This document shows, piece by piece, positions 54,796 to 63,198 of a DNA stretch of 64,000 nucleotides. The notes under the pieces are model-generated. The model saw nothing but the letters and a program-made list of their open reading frames with translations, was not told where the DNA came from and did no database searches. This DNA comes from an uncultured Lachnospiraceae bacterium (lineage in GTDB: Bacteria > Bacillota > Clostridia > Lachnospirales > Lachnospiraceae): NCBI GenBank assembly GCA_934418125.1, contig CAKRWT010000001.1, positions 124,001-188,000 on the forward strand. The letters are read 5' to 3'. Made by a program: the position numbers and the translations under genes. Numbering within the stretch: the stretch's first letter is position 1; every line of letters starts with the position of its first letter.

Positions 54796-54853
54796 ACCCG
54801 GTCAATTGCATTTTAACCCGGTACAGTTGTATAATAACGCAAAATAGCGTAAT
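54796..54853 (+). promoter_or_regulatory. Promoter with operator-like repeats for the decarboxylase/ATP-grasp operon
   Basis: On the plus strand, -35 TTGCAT (54806-54811), spacer 18, perfect -10 TATAAT (54830-54835). Two direct copies of ACCCGGT (54796-54802 and 54816-54822), each itself near-palindromic, are 20 bases apart and flank the -35. An inverted repeat, ATAACGC (54834-54840) and GCGTAAT (54847-54853), covers the likely start of transcription. These look like binding sites for a regulator. Confidence 0.6.
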
Positions 54854-54888
54854 ATGAAAGCAAGATTTTAAAGAAGCAGAGGTATCTC

Positions 54889-56097
54889 ATGGACACACAA
54901 TTACAAACGCCTTATTTCGTTATCGATGAGCCTGTCTTACAGCGTTATTATGATATGCTGACAGACTCCTTACAGCAAAACTGGGGTAATTATCTGGTCG
55001 GCTATTCCTTCAAGACCAACTCGCTTCCCTGGCTGGTTTCCTTTGTAAAAGGAAAGGGCGCCTACGCGGAAGTCGTATCCGAGGATGAATACAGCCTTGC
55101 AAAATATCTTGGTTTTACCGACCGGGAAATTGTATACAATGGTCCTTATAAGGGAGAAGCCTCTTTCCGGGCAGTTCTTCTGGCAGGAGGCTACGTTAAT
55201 CTGGATTCCAGGCAGGAATTACAATGGCTTTCCCATCTGGCGGCAGAATATCCCGATACAGCTTTCCAGGTTGGTATCCGTGCCAACTTTAACTTAGAGC
55301 AGATGTGCCCCGGGGAAACCACCATGGGGGAAGTCAGCGGACGGTTTGGTTTCTGTTATGAAACCGGCAAATTCGCCCAGGCGGTAGCCACTATCCGCAA
55401 TCTTCCCAACGTGAAAATCGCAGGACTTCACTTACATTCCAGCAGCAAGTCCCGCAGCGTAAACATCTTCCGTTCCATCGCCCGGATGGCATGCCAGTTA
55501 CAGGAAGAATTCCAGTTTTCCTTAGACTATGTGGATTTAGGCGGCGGTTACTGCGGCGGTATGGAGGGCAGACCGGAATATCCGGATTATTTCCCTGTGG
55601 TTGCCAGCGAGCTTTCCCGCTGCTTTACTCCGGATAAGACAAAAATTATTGTGGAACCGGGCATTTCCCTGATTTCCAAATGCACCACCTTTGTAACCAG
55701 TGTTTTTGACACAAGGGATATCAAGGGGACACGCTATGTGATGACCGATGGCAGCCGTTTTAATATCGACCCTACCATGATTAAGTCCTCCCATCTGTTC
55801 CATCTGCAATACAAAGACAGTGCCGACAACCGCCCAGTGATGGACAGCCAGGTTATCAGTGGTTTTACCTGTATGGAGGTAGACCGGCTCTTTACCCATA
55901 AGAATCAGCCGGAACTTATCCCCGGTGACCGCATTATCTATGAAAACGTAGGCGGCTATACCATGAGCTTAAACCCTCTTTTTATCCAGTATTTTCCGGC
56001 TGTTTATGTTAAGAATCAGGTGGAAATGAAACTGGTTCGTCAGAAATGGACGCCTGTAGAATATGTGCAGGGTTCTGTAAACTATCAGAACGAGTAG
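54889..56097 (+). CDS. PLP-dependent decarboxylase, class III fold (LysA/BtrK-like)
   Basis: A 402-residue protein with a TIM-barrel PLP domain: the Schiff-base lysine Lys42 in GYSFKTNS, then AYAEVVSEDEY, IVYNGPYKG, IAGLHLHSSSKSR, YVDLGGGYCGG and VEPGIS, as in diaminopimelate and ornithine decarboxylases. AGAGG precedes the ATG. It is not the housekeeping LysA by context: it is plus-strand, in a two-gene unit with an ATP-grasp ligase, between a sialyltransferase-like gene and pseI. BtrK of butirosin synthesis is a known example of this fold working on a carrier- or ligase-linked amino acid with an ATP-grasp partner. The substrate is unknown; the product would be an amine for attachment. Confidence 0.8.
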   Translation: MDTQLQTPYFVIDEPVLQRYYDMLTDSLQQNWGNYLVGYSFKTNSLPWLVSFVKGKGAYAEVVSEDEYSLAKYLGFTDREIVYNGPYKGEASFRAVLLAGGYVNLDSRQELQWLSHLAAEYPDTAFQVGIRANFNLEQMCPGETTMGEVSGRFGFCYETGKFAQAVATIRNLPNVKIAGLHLHSSSKSRSVNIFRSIARMACQLQEEFQFSLDYVDLGGGYCGGMEGRPEYPDYFPVVASELSRCFTPDKTKIIVEPGISLISKCTTFVTSVFDTRDIKGTRYVMTDGSRFNIDPTMIKSSHLFHLQYKDSADNRPVMDSQVISGFTCMEVDRLFTHKNQPELIPGDRIIYENVGGYTMSLNPLFIQYFPAVYVKNQVEMKLVRQKWTPVEYVQGSVNYQNE

Positions 56098-56109
56098 AAA
56101 GGAATTCCT

Positions 56110-57075
56110 ATGAATCTTTTAATTTTAAGCTGTGGCACAAGAAATCTGCTGGTCCGTTACTTCAAAAACCGGGAAAATGGTTTTGACAAAGTCGTTGGCA
56201 CCGATTGCAGCGTATATGCGCCCGCTTTATATGAGACAGATGCCCATTATATTGTCCCGCGCATGACCGAGCCAGGGTATCTGGACACCATCTTAACCAT
56301 CTGTAAGAAAGAAGACATTCAGGCAGTCCTTCCCTTGCAGGAAGACGAGCTGTATCTGATTGCCACCCACAGGGAATTATTCACCCAGGCAGGCATTACC
56401 CCTATTGTATCGGCTGCCAGGGCAGTGGATTTATGCCGGGATAAATACGCCTTTTACCAGCACCTGTCAGCCAACAACCTGCCGGCGCTCACAAGCTGTG
56501 ACAGCTTCCAGGCTTTCCAGAAGGCACAAAAAGCCGGTACCATGAAGCTTCCGGTTTTCCTAAAACCTACCAGAGGCTGTGGCAGTGTGGGCATTCAGAA
56601 GGTTTCCCATTTAGAATTACTGGAAACCCTCTGTAAATATGCGGACGAACCTTATCTGATTCAGAATTATGCGGATGGGGAAGAATTTGGCGCAGATATT
56701 TATGTGGATTTGCTTTCCCGCAAGCCTATCACTATCTTCGTGAAAAAGAAGCTTCGCATGCGTGCCGGAGAAACGGAGAAATCTATCTCCTACCGGGATG
56801 AAGCCCTGTTTGCCCTGATAGAAAAGACGGTTGCCACACTGGATTTGTGTGGTCCTATTGATATGGATATTTTCCAGATAGATGGTACCTTCTATATTTC
56901 CGAAATCAATCCCCGCTTCGGTGGCGGTTATCCTCATGCTTACGGCTGTGGCATCAACTTTCCAAAGCTTCTTGCCAACAACCTTGCAGGCAGGGAGAAT
57001 CCAGACACCATCGGTTCTTATGAAGCGGATTTATGTATGTTAAAATATACGGATTTAATCGTTGGGAGATTCTAA
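56110..57075 (+). CDS. ATP-grasp carboxylate-amine ligase (CarB-like), second copy
   Basis: A 321-residue paralogue of the protein at 34826-35809, with MNLLILSCGTRNLLVRYFK at the start, LPVFLKPTRGCGSVGI, YLIQNYADGEEFGADIY, DIDMDIF-like IDMDIFQIDG and SEINPRFGGGYPHAYGCG at the metal site. AAGGA precedes the ATG, 12 bases after the decarboxylase stop. The two genes form one unit. Its stop overlaps the stop of the convergent pseI gene. It probably ligates an amino compound, perhaps the decarboxylase product, to a carboxylate of a sugar such as Pse or a uronic acid, or an amino acid to a sugar amine. Confidence 0.82.
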   Translation: MNLLILSCGTRNLLVRYFKNRENGFDKVVGTDCSVYAPALYETDAHYIVPRMTEPGYLDTILTICKKEDIQAVLPLQEDELYLIATHRELFTQAGITPIVSAARAVDLCRDKYAFYQHLSANNLPALTSCDSFQAFQKAQKAGTMKLPVFLKPTRGCGSVGIQKVSHLELLETLCKYADEPYLIQNYADGEEFGADIYVDLLSRKPITIFVKKKLRMRAGETEKSISYRDEALFALIEKTVATLDLCGPIDMDIFQIDGTFYISEINPRFGGGYPHAYGCGINFPKLLANNLAGRENPDTIGSYEADLCMLKYTDLIVGRF

Positions 57076-57084
57076 TCTCCCAAC
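57061..57084. terminator. Perfect inverted repeat over the two convergent stop codons
   Basis: Two perfect 11-base arms, GTTGGGAGATT (57061-57071) and AATCTCCCAAC (57074-57084), separated by two bases. The repeat contains the last codons and stops of both the ATP-grasp gene (plus) and pseI (minus). It would form a stable hairpin in either transcript, but no T-run follows on either strand, so a terminator role is only likely. Confidence 0.65.
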
Positions 57085-58124
57085 AGTTCCCAGCTAAGGG
57101 GTGTTCCCTTCTCTATATTCTTCTGCGCGTGCTTTCCCAATACTTCTTCATAATACATAGTATGAAGCCCGGCATTTGGCCGGATAGAACGCACATTTTC
57201 CGGGGTTATCACTTCTCCCGCCTGAATATCCTTTACTACGAATAAGGAACGGGAGCCGCTGTGCTCCTTTTTTTGCTTCTCTGTCAACTCATACCTGGTA
57301 TTTCCCAGAGCCTTCTCCAGTATCCGGATATGGTCTACCATCTCTTTAAATTCTTCCGGCTCCATGGAAAACGCCCCATCCGGACCACCATCTGCCCGGC
57401 GCAGTGTCAGATGCTTCTCCACCATTTTTACTCCCAGAGGAATAGCGCCTACCGGCACCACACTTCCCATGGAGTGGTCGGATAATCCCACCAGGCAGTC
57501 ATAGGTCTTCGCCAGGGTGGGAATCATATTTAAGTTAATCTCCTCGTAAGGGGTCGGATAGGCAGAAACACACTTTAACAGCATGATTTCGTCGTTTCCT
57601 TCTTCCTTACATACCTGTAATGCCCTCTCAATATCCTCCGGATACGCTACCCCTGTGGCAAAGATTACCGGCTTATGCAGGGCTGCCACCTTTCTGATCA
57701 ACGGAATATCATTGATTTCGTAGGAGGCAATTTTATATGCCGGCATCTGGTGCTCTGTCATAAAATCCACCGAAGTGAAATCAAAGGGGGAGGAAAAACA
57801 TTCCAGTCCCAGCCCTTCTGCAATCTCCTTTAACTTCGGCTGCCATTCCCAGGGCGTATAAGCTTCCTGATATAACTTGTATTCTGTCATACCATCCCAC
57901 AAGCCCCCATGAATCTGAAAATATTCATTGTCACAGTCCAGGGACAGGCTGTCCGCAGTATACGTCTGTAACTTGATGGCATCTGCCCCGGCTTCTTTTG
58001 CCGCATGGATGATTTCCACTGCCCGGTTAAAATCCTGTAAATGGTTTCCTGACATTTCCGCTACACAAAAACAGGGGGAATGTTCTCCGATGATTTTATT
58101 TCCAATCTTAAATTCTTTTTTCAT
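57072..58124 (-). CDS. pseI: Pseudaminic acid synthase
   Basis: A 350-residue NeuB-family enzyme. FCVAEMSGNHLQDFNRA (about 19-35), ADAIKLQTYTADSLS, FSSPFDFTSVDF, YKIASYEINDIPLI and VGLSDHS are the barrel motifs; SRSLFVVKDIQAGEVIT and NVRSIRPNAGL form the C-terminal SAF (antifreeze-like) domain. AEMSGNH rather than AEIGxNH is characteristic of PseI over NeuB or LegI. It condenses 2,4-diacetamido-2,4,6-trideoxy-L-altrose with phosphoenolpyruvate to give pseudaminic acid. The start overlaps the pseF stop by four bases (ATGA). Confidence 0.93.
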   Translation of the reverse strand: MKKEFKIGNKIIGEHSPCFCVAEMSGNHLQDFNRAVEIIHAAKEAGADAIKLQTYTADSLSLDCDNEYFQIHGGLWDGMTEYKLYQEAYTPWEWQPKLKEIAEGLGLECFSSPFDFTSVDFMTEHQMPAYKIASYEINDIPLIRKVAALHKPVIFATGVAYPEDIERALQVCKEEGNDEIMLLKCVSAYPTPYEEINLNMIPTLAKTYDCLVGLSDHSMGSVVPVGAIPLGVKMVEKHLTLRRADGGPDGAFSMEPEEFKEMVDHIRILEKALGNTRYELTEKQKKEHSGSRSLFVVKDIQAGEVITPENVRSIRPNAGLHTMYYEEVLGKHAQKNIEKGTPLSWELLGD

Positions 58125-58810
58125 TTTGCCACCATTTTCTGATATTTTAATTCTGCAATCTCCCAGTCATCGGGATTATCAATGTCCTGCACTTCCAGTT
58201 CGCTCATAATCATAGGCATCATGTGGGGCAGGTCCGTTGTCTTATATTGTAAAAACAAATCCGTCTTGCAGCAATAGAACTGTCCACAGTCGTGATAGTA
58301 AGGCTCCAAATCCTGTGACCTGGTCTGGGCATATTCCGGCCATTTCATGTGCAGTTCCCCTGCCTCATTCAACACCATGCAACGTTGCGGCGGAAAGGAA
58401 AAAGGCACCACTGGCATAACCGAATCTGCCTGTTCTAACAGCTTCATTGCCTTTTGCAGCTTCTGTGCCGTTACAAAGGGCGCGGTAGGATACAGGCAAC
58501 AGAAAGTGTCAAATGTCCTGCCCTGCTCTTCATACGCCTTCAGCACTTCCAACAGTACATCATCGGTAGAAGCATAATCCCCTGCACTTTCCTGGCTGCG
58601 CATAAAAGGTACACTGGCACCTGCCTGTCTGGCAATCTGTGCAATTTCTTCATCCTCCGTGGACACCATTACCTCTTCAAACAGTCCTGACTGCAAGGCT
58701 GCCTCAATCGAGTAGGTAATAATAGGTTTCCCACAGAATAACTTTACATTCTTTCTTGGAATTCGTTTACTGCCCCCACGGGCTGTTATAATTGCAATCG
58801 ATGAACTCAT
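58121..58810 (-). CDS. pseF: Pseudaminic acid cytidylyltransferase
   Basis: The ATG at 58810 (AGGGAA upstream) gives 229 residues; a frame to 58879 would run through the promoter. It has IITARGGSKRIPRKNVK, the nucleotide-binding motif of CMP-sugar synthetases in the PseF form, SPFVTAQ-like TAPFVTAQ, VMPVVPFSFPPQRCM and DIDNPDDWEIAE at the end. It activates Pse with CTP to CMP-Pse for transfer. It is the first gene of the pseF-pseI unit, with its promoter at 58851-58879. Confidence 0.92.
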   Translation of the reverse strand: MSSSIAIITARGGSKRIPRKNVKLFCGKPIITYSIEAALQSGLFEEVMVSTEDEEIAQIARQAGASVPFMRSQESAGDYASTDDVLLEVLKAYEEQGRTFDTFCCLYPTAPFVTAQKLQKAMKLLEQADSVMPVVPFSFPPQRCMVLNEAGELHMKWPEYAQTRSQDLEPYYHDCGQFYCCKTDLFLQYKTTDLPHMMPMIMSELEVQDIDNPDDWEIAELKYQKMVAK

Positions 58811-58842
58811 ATCGTTCCCTTTCTTTTTCCCACCGGATACTT

Positions 58843-58879
58843 TATAATCGATTATAGAGAATTTTAGCACGAAATACAA
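58843..58879. promoter_or_regulatory. Overlapping pseF and pseG promoters sharing a 14-base palindrome
   Basis: 58843-58856 is the perfect palindrome TATAATCGATTATA. It contains a -10 TATAAT for the plus strand (58843-58848, toward pseG, no strong -35) and a -10 TATAAT for the minus strand (58851-58856), which has a -35 TTGTAT at 58874-58879 with a 17-base spacer (toward pseF). The two -10 boxes face away with two bases between them. Confidence 0.7.
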
Positions 58880-58899
58880 TCACTGGGAGTAAAATCAAC

Positions 58900-59931
58900 A
58901 TGACAGACATTTATTTCAGAGTCGACGGAAACCACACTATCGCTACAGGGCATCTGATGCGCTGCCTTTCCATCGCCCGCGCCTGTGCAGGGCTTCTGCG
59001 AAAAAGCGGTGCTCCTTCCAACATTTCCTTTCTCGTTTCCGATGAGGAAAGTCTTGCTTTACTGGAAGAACGCTTTGACACTCCTTCCGAGTTTCCCATT
59101 CTCTGCCTGCACAGCAATTACCAGGATATGATGGCAGAACTGCCCCGGCTGACCGCCCTCTTACCGGATAAAAAGTGCTGGCTTTTCGTGGATTCCTACT
59201 ATGCCACGCCCGCCTATTTTCACGCTCTCTCTGGCTTCTGTCAGGTAGCTTATCTGGATGACCTTCGCAGCTTTTCCTGTGATGTGGATTTACTGATTAA
59301 TTACGACACCGATGAAGACTGTCCTTACTATGCCAATGCCCGGAAGAAACTGTTAGGGGTTCGCTATACGCCCTTAAGACGGCAGTTCCAGCAGCCTGCC
59401 TATGAAGTACGCCCCCAGGTAACGGATATCCTACTGTCCACAGGCGGTACAGACCCTTATGGCATGGCACTTTCCTTAATAAAAACACTGCCGCAGGGTA
59501 CCTATGATTACCATATCCTGACCAGCAGTGCCAACTCCCGCTATCGGGAATTAGAGGACGCTGCCCATGTCAATGACCGGATACACATCCACCAGGGCAT
59601 ATCCGACATGGCTGCCCTGATGGCTTCCTGTGACCTTGCTGTCTCTGCCGGAGGCACTACTCTGTGTGAGCTTTGTGCGGTAGGCGTTCCCACCATCAGC
59701 TATCTGATGGCGGATAACCAACAGATGGCTGTGAACACCTTTTCCCAGGAAAATCTGATTCCCTATGCCGGGGATATCCGGCAGGATGAAGACGTATTAT
59801 CCCGCATTTTATCATTTGTGACATGCATGTCACAAAATATCGATTCCCGTAAAAAAAGCTCCCATGCTATGAGAGCTTTTCTGGATGGCTGCGGTGCCGA
59901 ACACATCGCCAGCCAATTAGTAACAGCGTAA
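58900..59931 (+). CDS. pseG: UDP-2,4-diacetamido-2,4,6-trideoxy-beta-L-altropyranose hydrolase
   Basis: A 343-residue GT-B-fold hydrolase. IYFRVDGNHTIATGHLMRC (5-23) carries the catalytic His17 region of PseG; LSTGGTDPYGMAL and DLAVSAGGTTLCELCAVGVP are the MurG-like nucleotide-binding segments. GGGAG precedes the ATG. It removes UDP to give the free altrose derivative used by PseI. It is divergent from pseF and its last 65 bases overlap the end of the convergent membrane-protein gene. The C-terminal coding region holds a 22-base palindrome and an opposite-strand terminator. Confidence 0.9.
   Translation: MTDIYFRVDGNHTIATGHLMRCLSIARACAGLLRKSGAPSNISFLVSDEESLALLEERFDTPSEFPILCLHSNYQDMMAELPRLTALLPDKKCWLFVDSYYATPAYFHALSGFCQVAYLDDLRSFSCDVDLLINYDTDEDCPYYANARKKLLGVRYTPLRRQFQQPAYEVRPQVTDILLSTGGTDPYGMALSLIKTLPQGTYDYHILTSSANSRYRELEDAAHVNDRIHIHQGISDMAALMASCDLAVSAGGTTLCELCAVGVPTISYLMADNQQMAVNTFSQENLIPYAGDIRQDEDVLSRILSFVTCMSQNIDSRKKSSHAMRAFLDGCGAEHIASQLVTA
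59815..59836. repeat. 22-base perfect palindrome within pseG
   Basis: Arms TTTGTGACATG and CATGTCACAAA abut with no loop. It lies in the 3' coding part of pseG, 11 bases from the terminator hairpin. It may act as a hairpin in RNA or as a protein-binding site. Confidence 0.9.
59848..59880 (-). terminator. Rho-independent terminator of the convergent membrane-protein gene, inside pseG
   Basis: On the minus strand, stem AAAAGCTC / GAGCTTTT around an 11-base loop, followed by a further run of T. The stop codon of the 755-residue protein gene lies in the loop region. On the plus strand the same hairpin is followed by only a few T bases. Confidence 0.75.
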
Positions 59932-62134
59932 GGGCTGACAGCATATCTGCCAGGACAAATCCGATAACCGGACCATACCGCACATAGATGGTATGCTCCT
60001 GTCCGTCTGCCTTTACTAAGAAACGGATTCTGGCACCATCCCCCCGGATAATTTCCACCGGCTGTCCCGTTTCGTCCTTTGCCCGGTATCCTAAGTATGC
60101 CTGAATTGGCAGTTCAATATAATCTCCTTCTTCCGTGGCACGATACGTAATTGCTGCCTTCGTTCCTTTTTTCACATACTGGCTAATCTCCACATAATTC
60201 ACATCGGAATTTACCACACTGGCGGTCAGCTTCTCCTCGGCCGCCCCTTCTAACCTCCACTCATGGGGATAGAACAGACCGATATTGGCTGCCAGTTTGC
60301 TTTCGTGTCCCTTGGATGCCACCGCCTGGGCGTTGGTATAGGGCATATGGTTATTGTCTGCCGGTACCCAGAGAATCACTAACAGATTAAGCCCTATGAG
60401 CAGTCCGAAGATAATATTCCGGTATGGCTTCAAAATCTCCGACCTGGACAGTCCGATTACCCCGACAAACATCAGGCAGCAGGAAGCCGGTCCTAAAAAA
60501 CGCCAGGGGAACTGTATCATAGTCACAATGGATTCCAGAAATTCGTTATCCACCATCTTCCGGTTCGGGAAGTACCCGGTACACATAAGGACCATCAGAC
60601 AGCCAAGCACCAGCAGATACACCAGAAAGCCCCGCTGCTGCCTATTCTCCTCTTGGTTACTTCCTTCCGGATTCCCGTCTTTGCAGTTATTTCCCTCACA
60701 GACCAGATAGACAATCCCGATTCCCAGACACCCCAGAAGGGCAAGCCCCAGGGAGAAATATTGTTTGTTATACAGGCTGATACTCTGCGTCATGGTAGAC
60801 AGGTTAATAGACTGCTCAAAGTAACCGCTCCACCGCAGCACATCTTTCATAATATCCTCTGCAAAATAGTAGTAGCAGAAGGGCACCACATACCAGGCAT
60901 TTAATAACAAGGTAAGCCCCGCTGCCTTGCCGATTTCCACATATCTTTTTTCTTTCCAAATCTGTACACAGTAAAGCAACGCTGTAAGGATACAGAGGAC
61001 TACTGCAAAGGCGGCACTGAGAATATGGCTTTGTAAAATACCGCTCACGCCCAATACCAGAAGGTACCATTTCTTACGATTCCCTATGGTTACATGATAC
61101 AATCCGGCTATTACTAACGGCCAGAAGGTCAGTGCCAGTGTCTCCCCCAAATCGCCCCTGGAGAAAATATTGGTAAACCGGTAAGGCATTAACGTATATA
61201 ACACCACCGCCAGAATAATACTTCTGCGGGAGTCAGTGATGGACTTGACCGCGTAATAAGCACAGACTGCAGACCCTAACGTTGCCGCAAAAATAATGCT
61301 CTTATAGGACAAGGCAATGGAAACCCTGCAAATCCGCAAAAAAGCCCCAATGTACAGGAACAGATAGGGATACATGGCATTCAGATACCCATTTCCCTTC
61401 ATGCCGTCCGGCAGGATATTGACTCCAATCTGTCCGTCTAAAATACCATCCTTTACCCCTTCCATACGTGCCAGATGGTAGCATAAATCATCTCCATTAT
61501 ACAGGTAGGTCTGAAACATGGGTGACATGGCAAGCAGGGTAACCCCCAGAATCACACACCAGTCTGTCAGCTTTTCCCTGGAAATCCCTTTTTGTAATGA
61601 CCTTTTGTAAAGGTATCCTATCAGAAGATTACACAGCAAAAAGACCGCTATGATATAATAGGTGTCCGTATAGAACAGGGTGCGTGGCGAGAACTCCAGC
61701 CGCCGCACATTCAGGCTGCCTTCCCCACAGTAGTTGATTTTAAACTGCAGCTGCTTGGCATCCTTTGATAGCGTAAACTCATAAGCGGTCTCCACAGCCG
61801 CCTTATCAATGCTCCAGCCTGCAATCTTACTGCCCTGCTCCCATAATTCCAAGACAGAGCCATCCGTATCCGTGTCATAGGCAAGACTTACCTTATAGGT
61901 GCCCTTATTCACAACAAGCTCCGGCGTACTGGCAACGACACCCGTTCTGGCTACCGATTCCCGGATAACCAGTGTATTGTCCGAATCCAGCAATCCCACC
62001 GTATGATTCAGGCTTCCTCCCTGATAGACAATCGGTCTTGTACTCTCATCTGCCAGCCACAGCAGCAACACCACCACACAGACCATCACAATATAGGCAA
62101 TTTTCCCTTTTCGCGAAATTTCTCTCTGTTCCAT
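59867..62134 (-). CDS. Large membrane protein, PTPS-related (PF10131)/YfhO-like, GT-C-like
   Basis: A 755-residue protein with one N-terminal membrane helix (about 12-27), a beta-rich outside domain (about 35-155), then about twelve more helices and a second outside domain near the C-terminus (about 620-715), ending in a last helix. YNGDDLCYHLARMEGVKDG (about 213-231) is the acidic first-loop motif of the 6-pyruvoyl-tetrahydropterin synthase-related membrane family and of YfhO-type proteins, both GT-C-like; MPYRFTNIFSRGDLGE follows. The GT2 gene upstream is 18 bases away. It may transfer a lipid-linked sugar to the glycan or to teichoic acid outside. The family function is not settled. Confidence 0.68.
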   Translation of the reverse strand: MEQREISRKGKIAYIVMVCVVVLLLWLADESTRPIVYQGGSLNHTVGLLDSDNTLVIRESVARTGVVASTPELVVNKGTYKVSLAYDTDTDGSVLELWEQGSKIAGWSIDKAAVETAYEFTLSKDAKQLQFKINYCGEGSLNVRRLEFSPRTLFYTDTYYIIAVFLLCNLLIGYLYKRSLQKGISREKLTDWCVILGVTLLAMSPMFQTYLYNGDDLCYHLARMEGVKDGILDGQIGVNILPDGMKGNGYLNAMYPYLFLYIGAFLRICRVSIALSYKSIIFAATLGSAVCAYYAVKSITDSRRSIILAVVLYTLMPYRFTNIFSRGDLGETLALTFWPLVIAGLYHVTIGNRKKWYLLVLGVSGILQSHILSAAFAVVLCILTALLYCVQIWKEKRYVEIGKAAGLTLLLNAWYVVPFCYYYFAEDIMKDVLRWSGYFEQSINLSTMTQSISLYNKQYFSLGLALLGCLGIGIVYLVCEGNNCKDGNPEGSNQEENRQQRGFLVYLLVLGCLMVLMCTGYFPNRKMVDNEFLESIVTMIQFPWRFLGPASCCLMFVGVIGLSRSEILKPYRNIIFGLLIGLNLLVILWVPADNNHMPYTNAQAVASKGHESKLAANIGLFYPHEWRLEGAAEEKLTASVVNSDVNYVEISQYVKKGTKAAITYRATEEGDYIELPIQAYLGYRAKDETGQPVEIIRGDGARIRFLVKADGQEHTIYVRYGPVIGFVLADMLSALTLLLIGWRCVRHRSHPEKLS

Positions 62135-62152
62135 CTTTCGTTCCTTCCAAAA

Positions 62153-63181
62153 TTACCCTTTCCATTTCTTTCTCAGATTCCGGTACTCACACAACAATTT
62201 GTAGTATAAGATGAATCCAATCGTGGACTTTAACTGCATGGCAACTAATTTCTTTTCCTCTGCGCCGATTCGCTCCTGATAATAGGCATTTTCCTGAAAT
62301 GCCGGGAAATACTGCTGCATCTCTTTTCCCAGTTTTCTGACAAAGGACGCCTTTACCGGGCGTACTCCCTGCATATAGGTAAAAAGCGTATTGACATAAA
62401 ACAAAGTGGTAAAGGTAAACTCCAGCTCCGGATAATAAGTGTCCAGGTACTGATATTCCTTTGCCTCCTGTATCATAATCCTTCCTGCTTCCATCCGGTC
62501 TTCACATCGTTTCACATTGATGGTGTGTACGGTAGACGTATCATGCTGATAATAATAATAAAGCGGTTCCGGAATGTATTCAAAATGGTGTGCCCGCAGC
62601 ATCCAGGAATTTGCCAATGCATTGTCCTCATAGAAGATGCCTTCCGGGAACCGGCTCTTATGGTCTATCACAATCTCCCTGCGATACACCTTTACCACCA
62701 GACTGCCACTGTCCAGAATCAGGGAGCGGTACTTCTCCCTGGTCAGAACCCCAGTCTGTTCCGGCTTATTGTTGGGAACCACCTGCCCGATTTTCATACT
62801 GTGTTCTCCGGTCAGATGATAATCGCAGCCGACCATATCTGCCCCGGTTTCCTCGCCCTTACGAATCAGTCTTTCATAGAAATCCGGTGTAATCCAGTCA
62901 TCACTGTCGATAAAGCCAATCCACTCTCCCCTGGCAAGACCCATTCCGATATTTTTCGCACCACCCTGCTTCTTATTAACCTCCGAATGTATGTTATGAA
63001 ATTTATCCGGATACTTTTCCGCATAGCTTTGCAGGATGTCCCAGGAATTATCGGTGGAGCAGTCGTCTACTGCAATAATCTCATAATCGGAAATCGTCTG
63101 GTTTACCAGGGAATCCAGGCAGTATTCCAGTTTGCCGTCTGCTGCCATATTATAAACCGGTACAATAATCGAAAGTTTCAT
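62153..63181 (-). CDS. Glycosyltransferase family 2 protein
   Basis: A 342-residue GT-A enzyme: LSIIVPVYNMA at the start, IAVDDCSTDNSW (about 36-47) and WIGFIDSDDWITPDF with the metal-binding DSDD (about 93-96), followed by helical C-terminal sequence. It is the gene immediately after pseC in the operon and could add a sugar to the same glycan that receives Pse. Donor unknown. Confidence 0.87.
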   Translation of the reverse strand: MKLSIIVPVYNMAADGKLEYCLDSLVNQTISDYEIIAVDDCSTDNSWDILQSYAEKYPDKFHNIHSEVNKKQGGAKNIGMGLARGEWIGFIDSDDWITPDFYERLIRKGEETGADMVGCDYHLTGEHSMKIGQVVPNNKPEQTGVLTREKYRSLILDSGSLVVKVYRREIVIDHKSRFPEGIFYEDNALANSWMLRAHHFEYIPEPLYYYYQHDTSTVHTINVKRCEDRMEAGRIMIQEAKEYQYLDTYYPELEFTFTTLFYVNTLFTYMQGVRPVKASFVRKLGKEMQQYFPAFQENAYYQERIGAEEKKLVAMQLKSTIGFILYYKLLCEYRNLRKKWKG

Positions 63182-63198
63182 CGCTTTCTCCGTTTCTG

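Noticed and set aside
59815-59836. CRP-like site in the pseG palindrome (TGTGA and TCACA)
   Set aside because: The half-sites are eight bases apart, not six, and the site is inside a coding 3' end far from a promoter; kept only as a palindrome.
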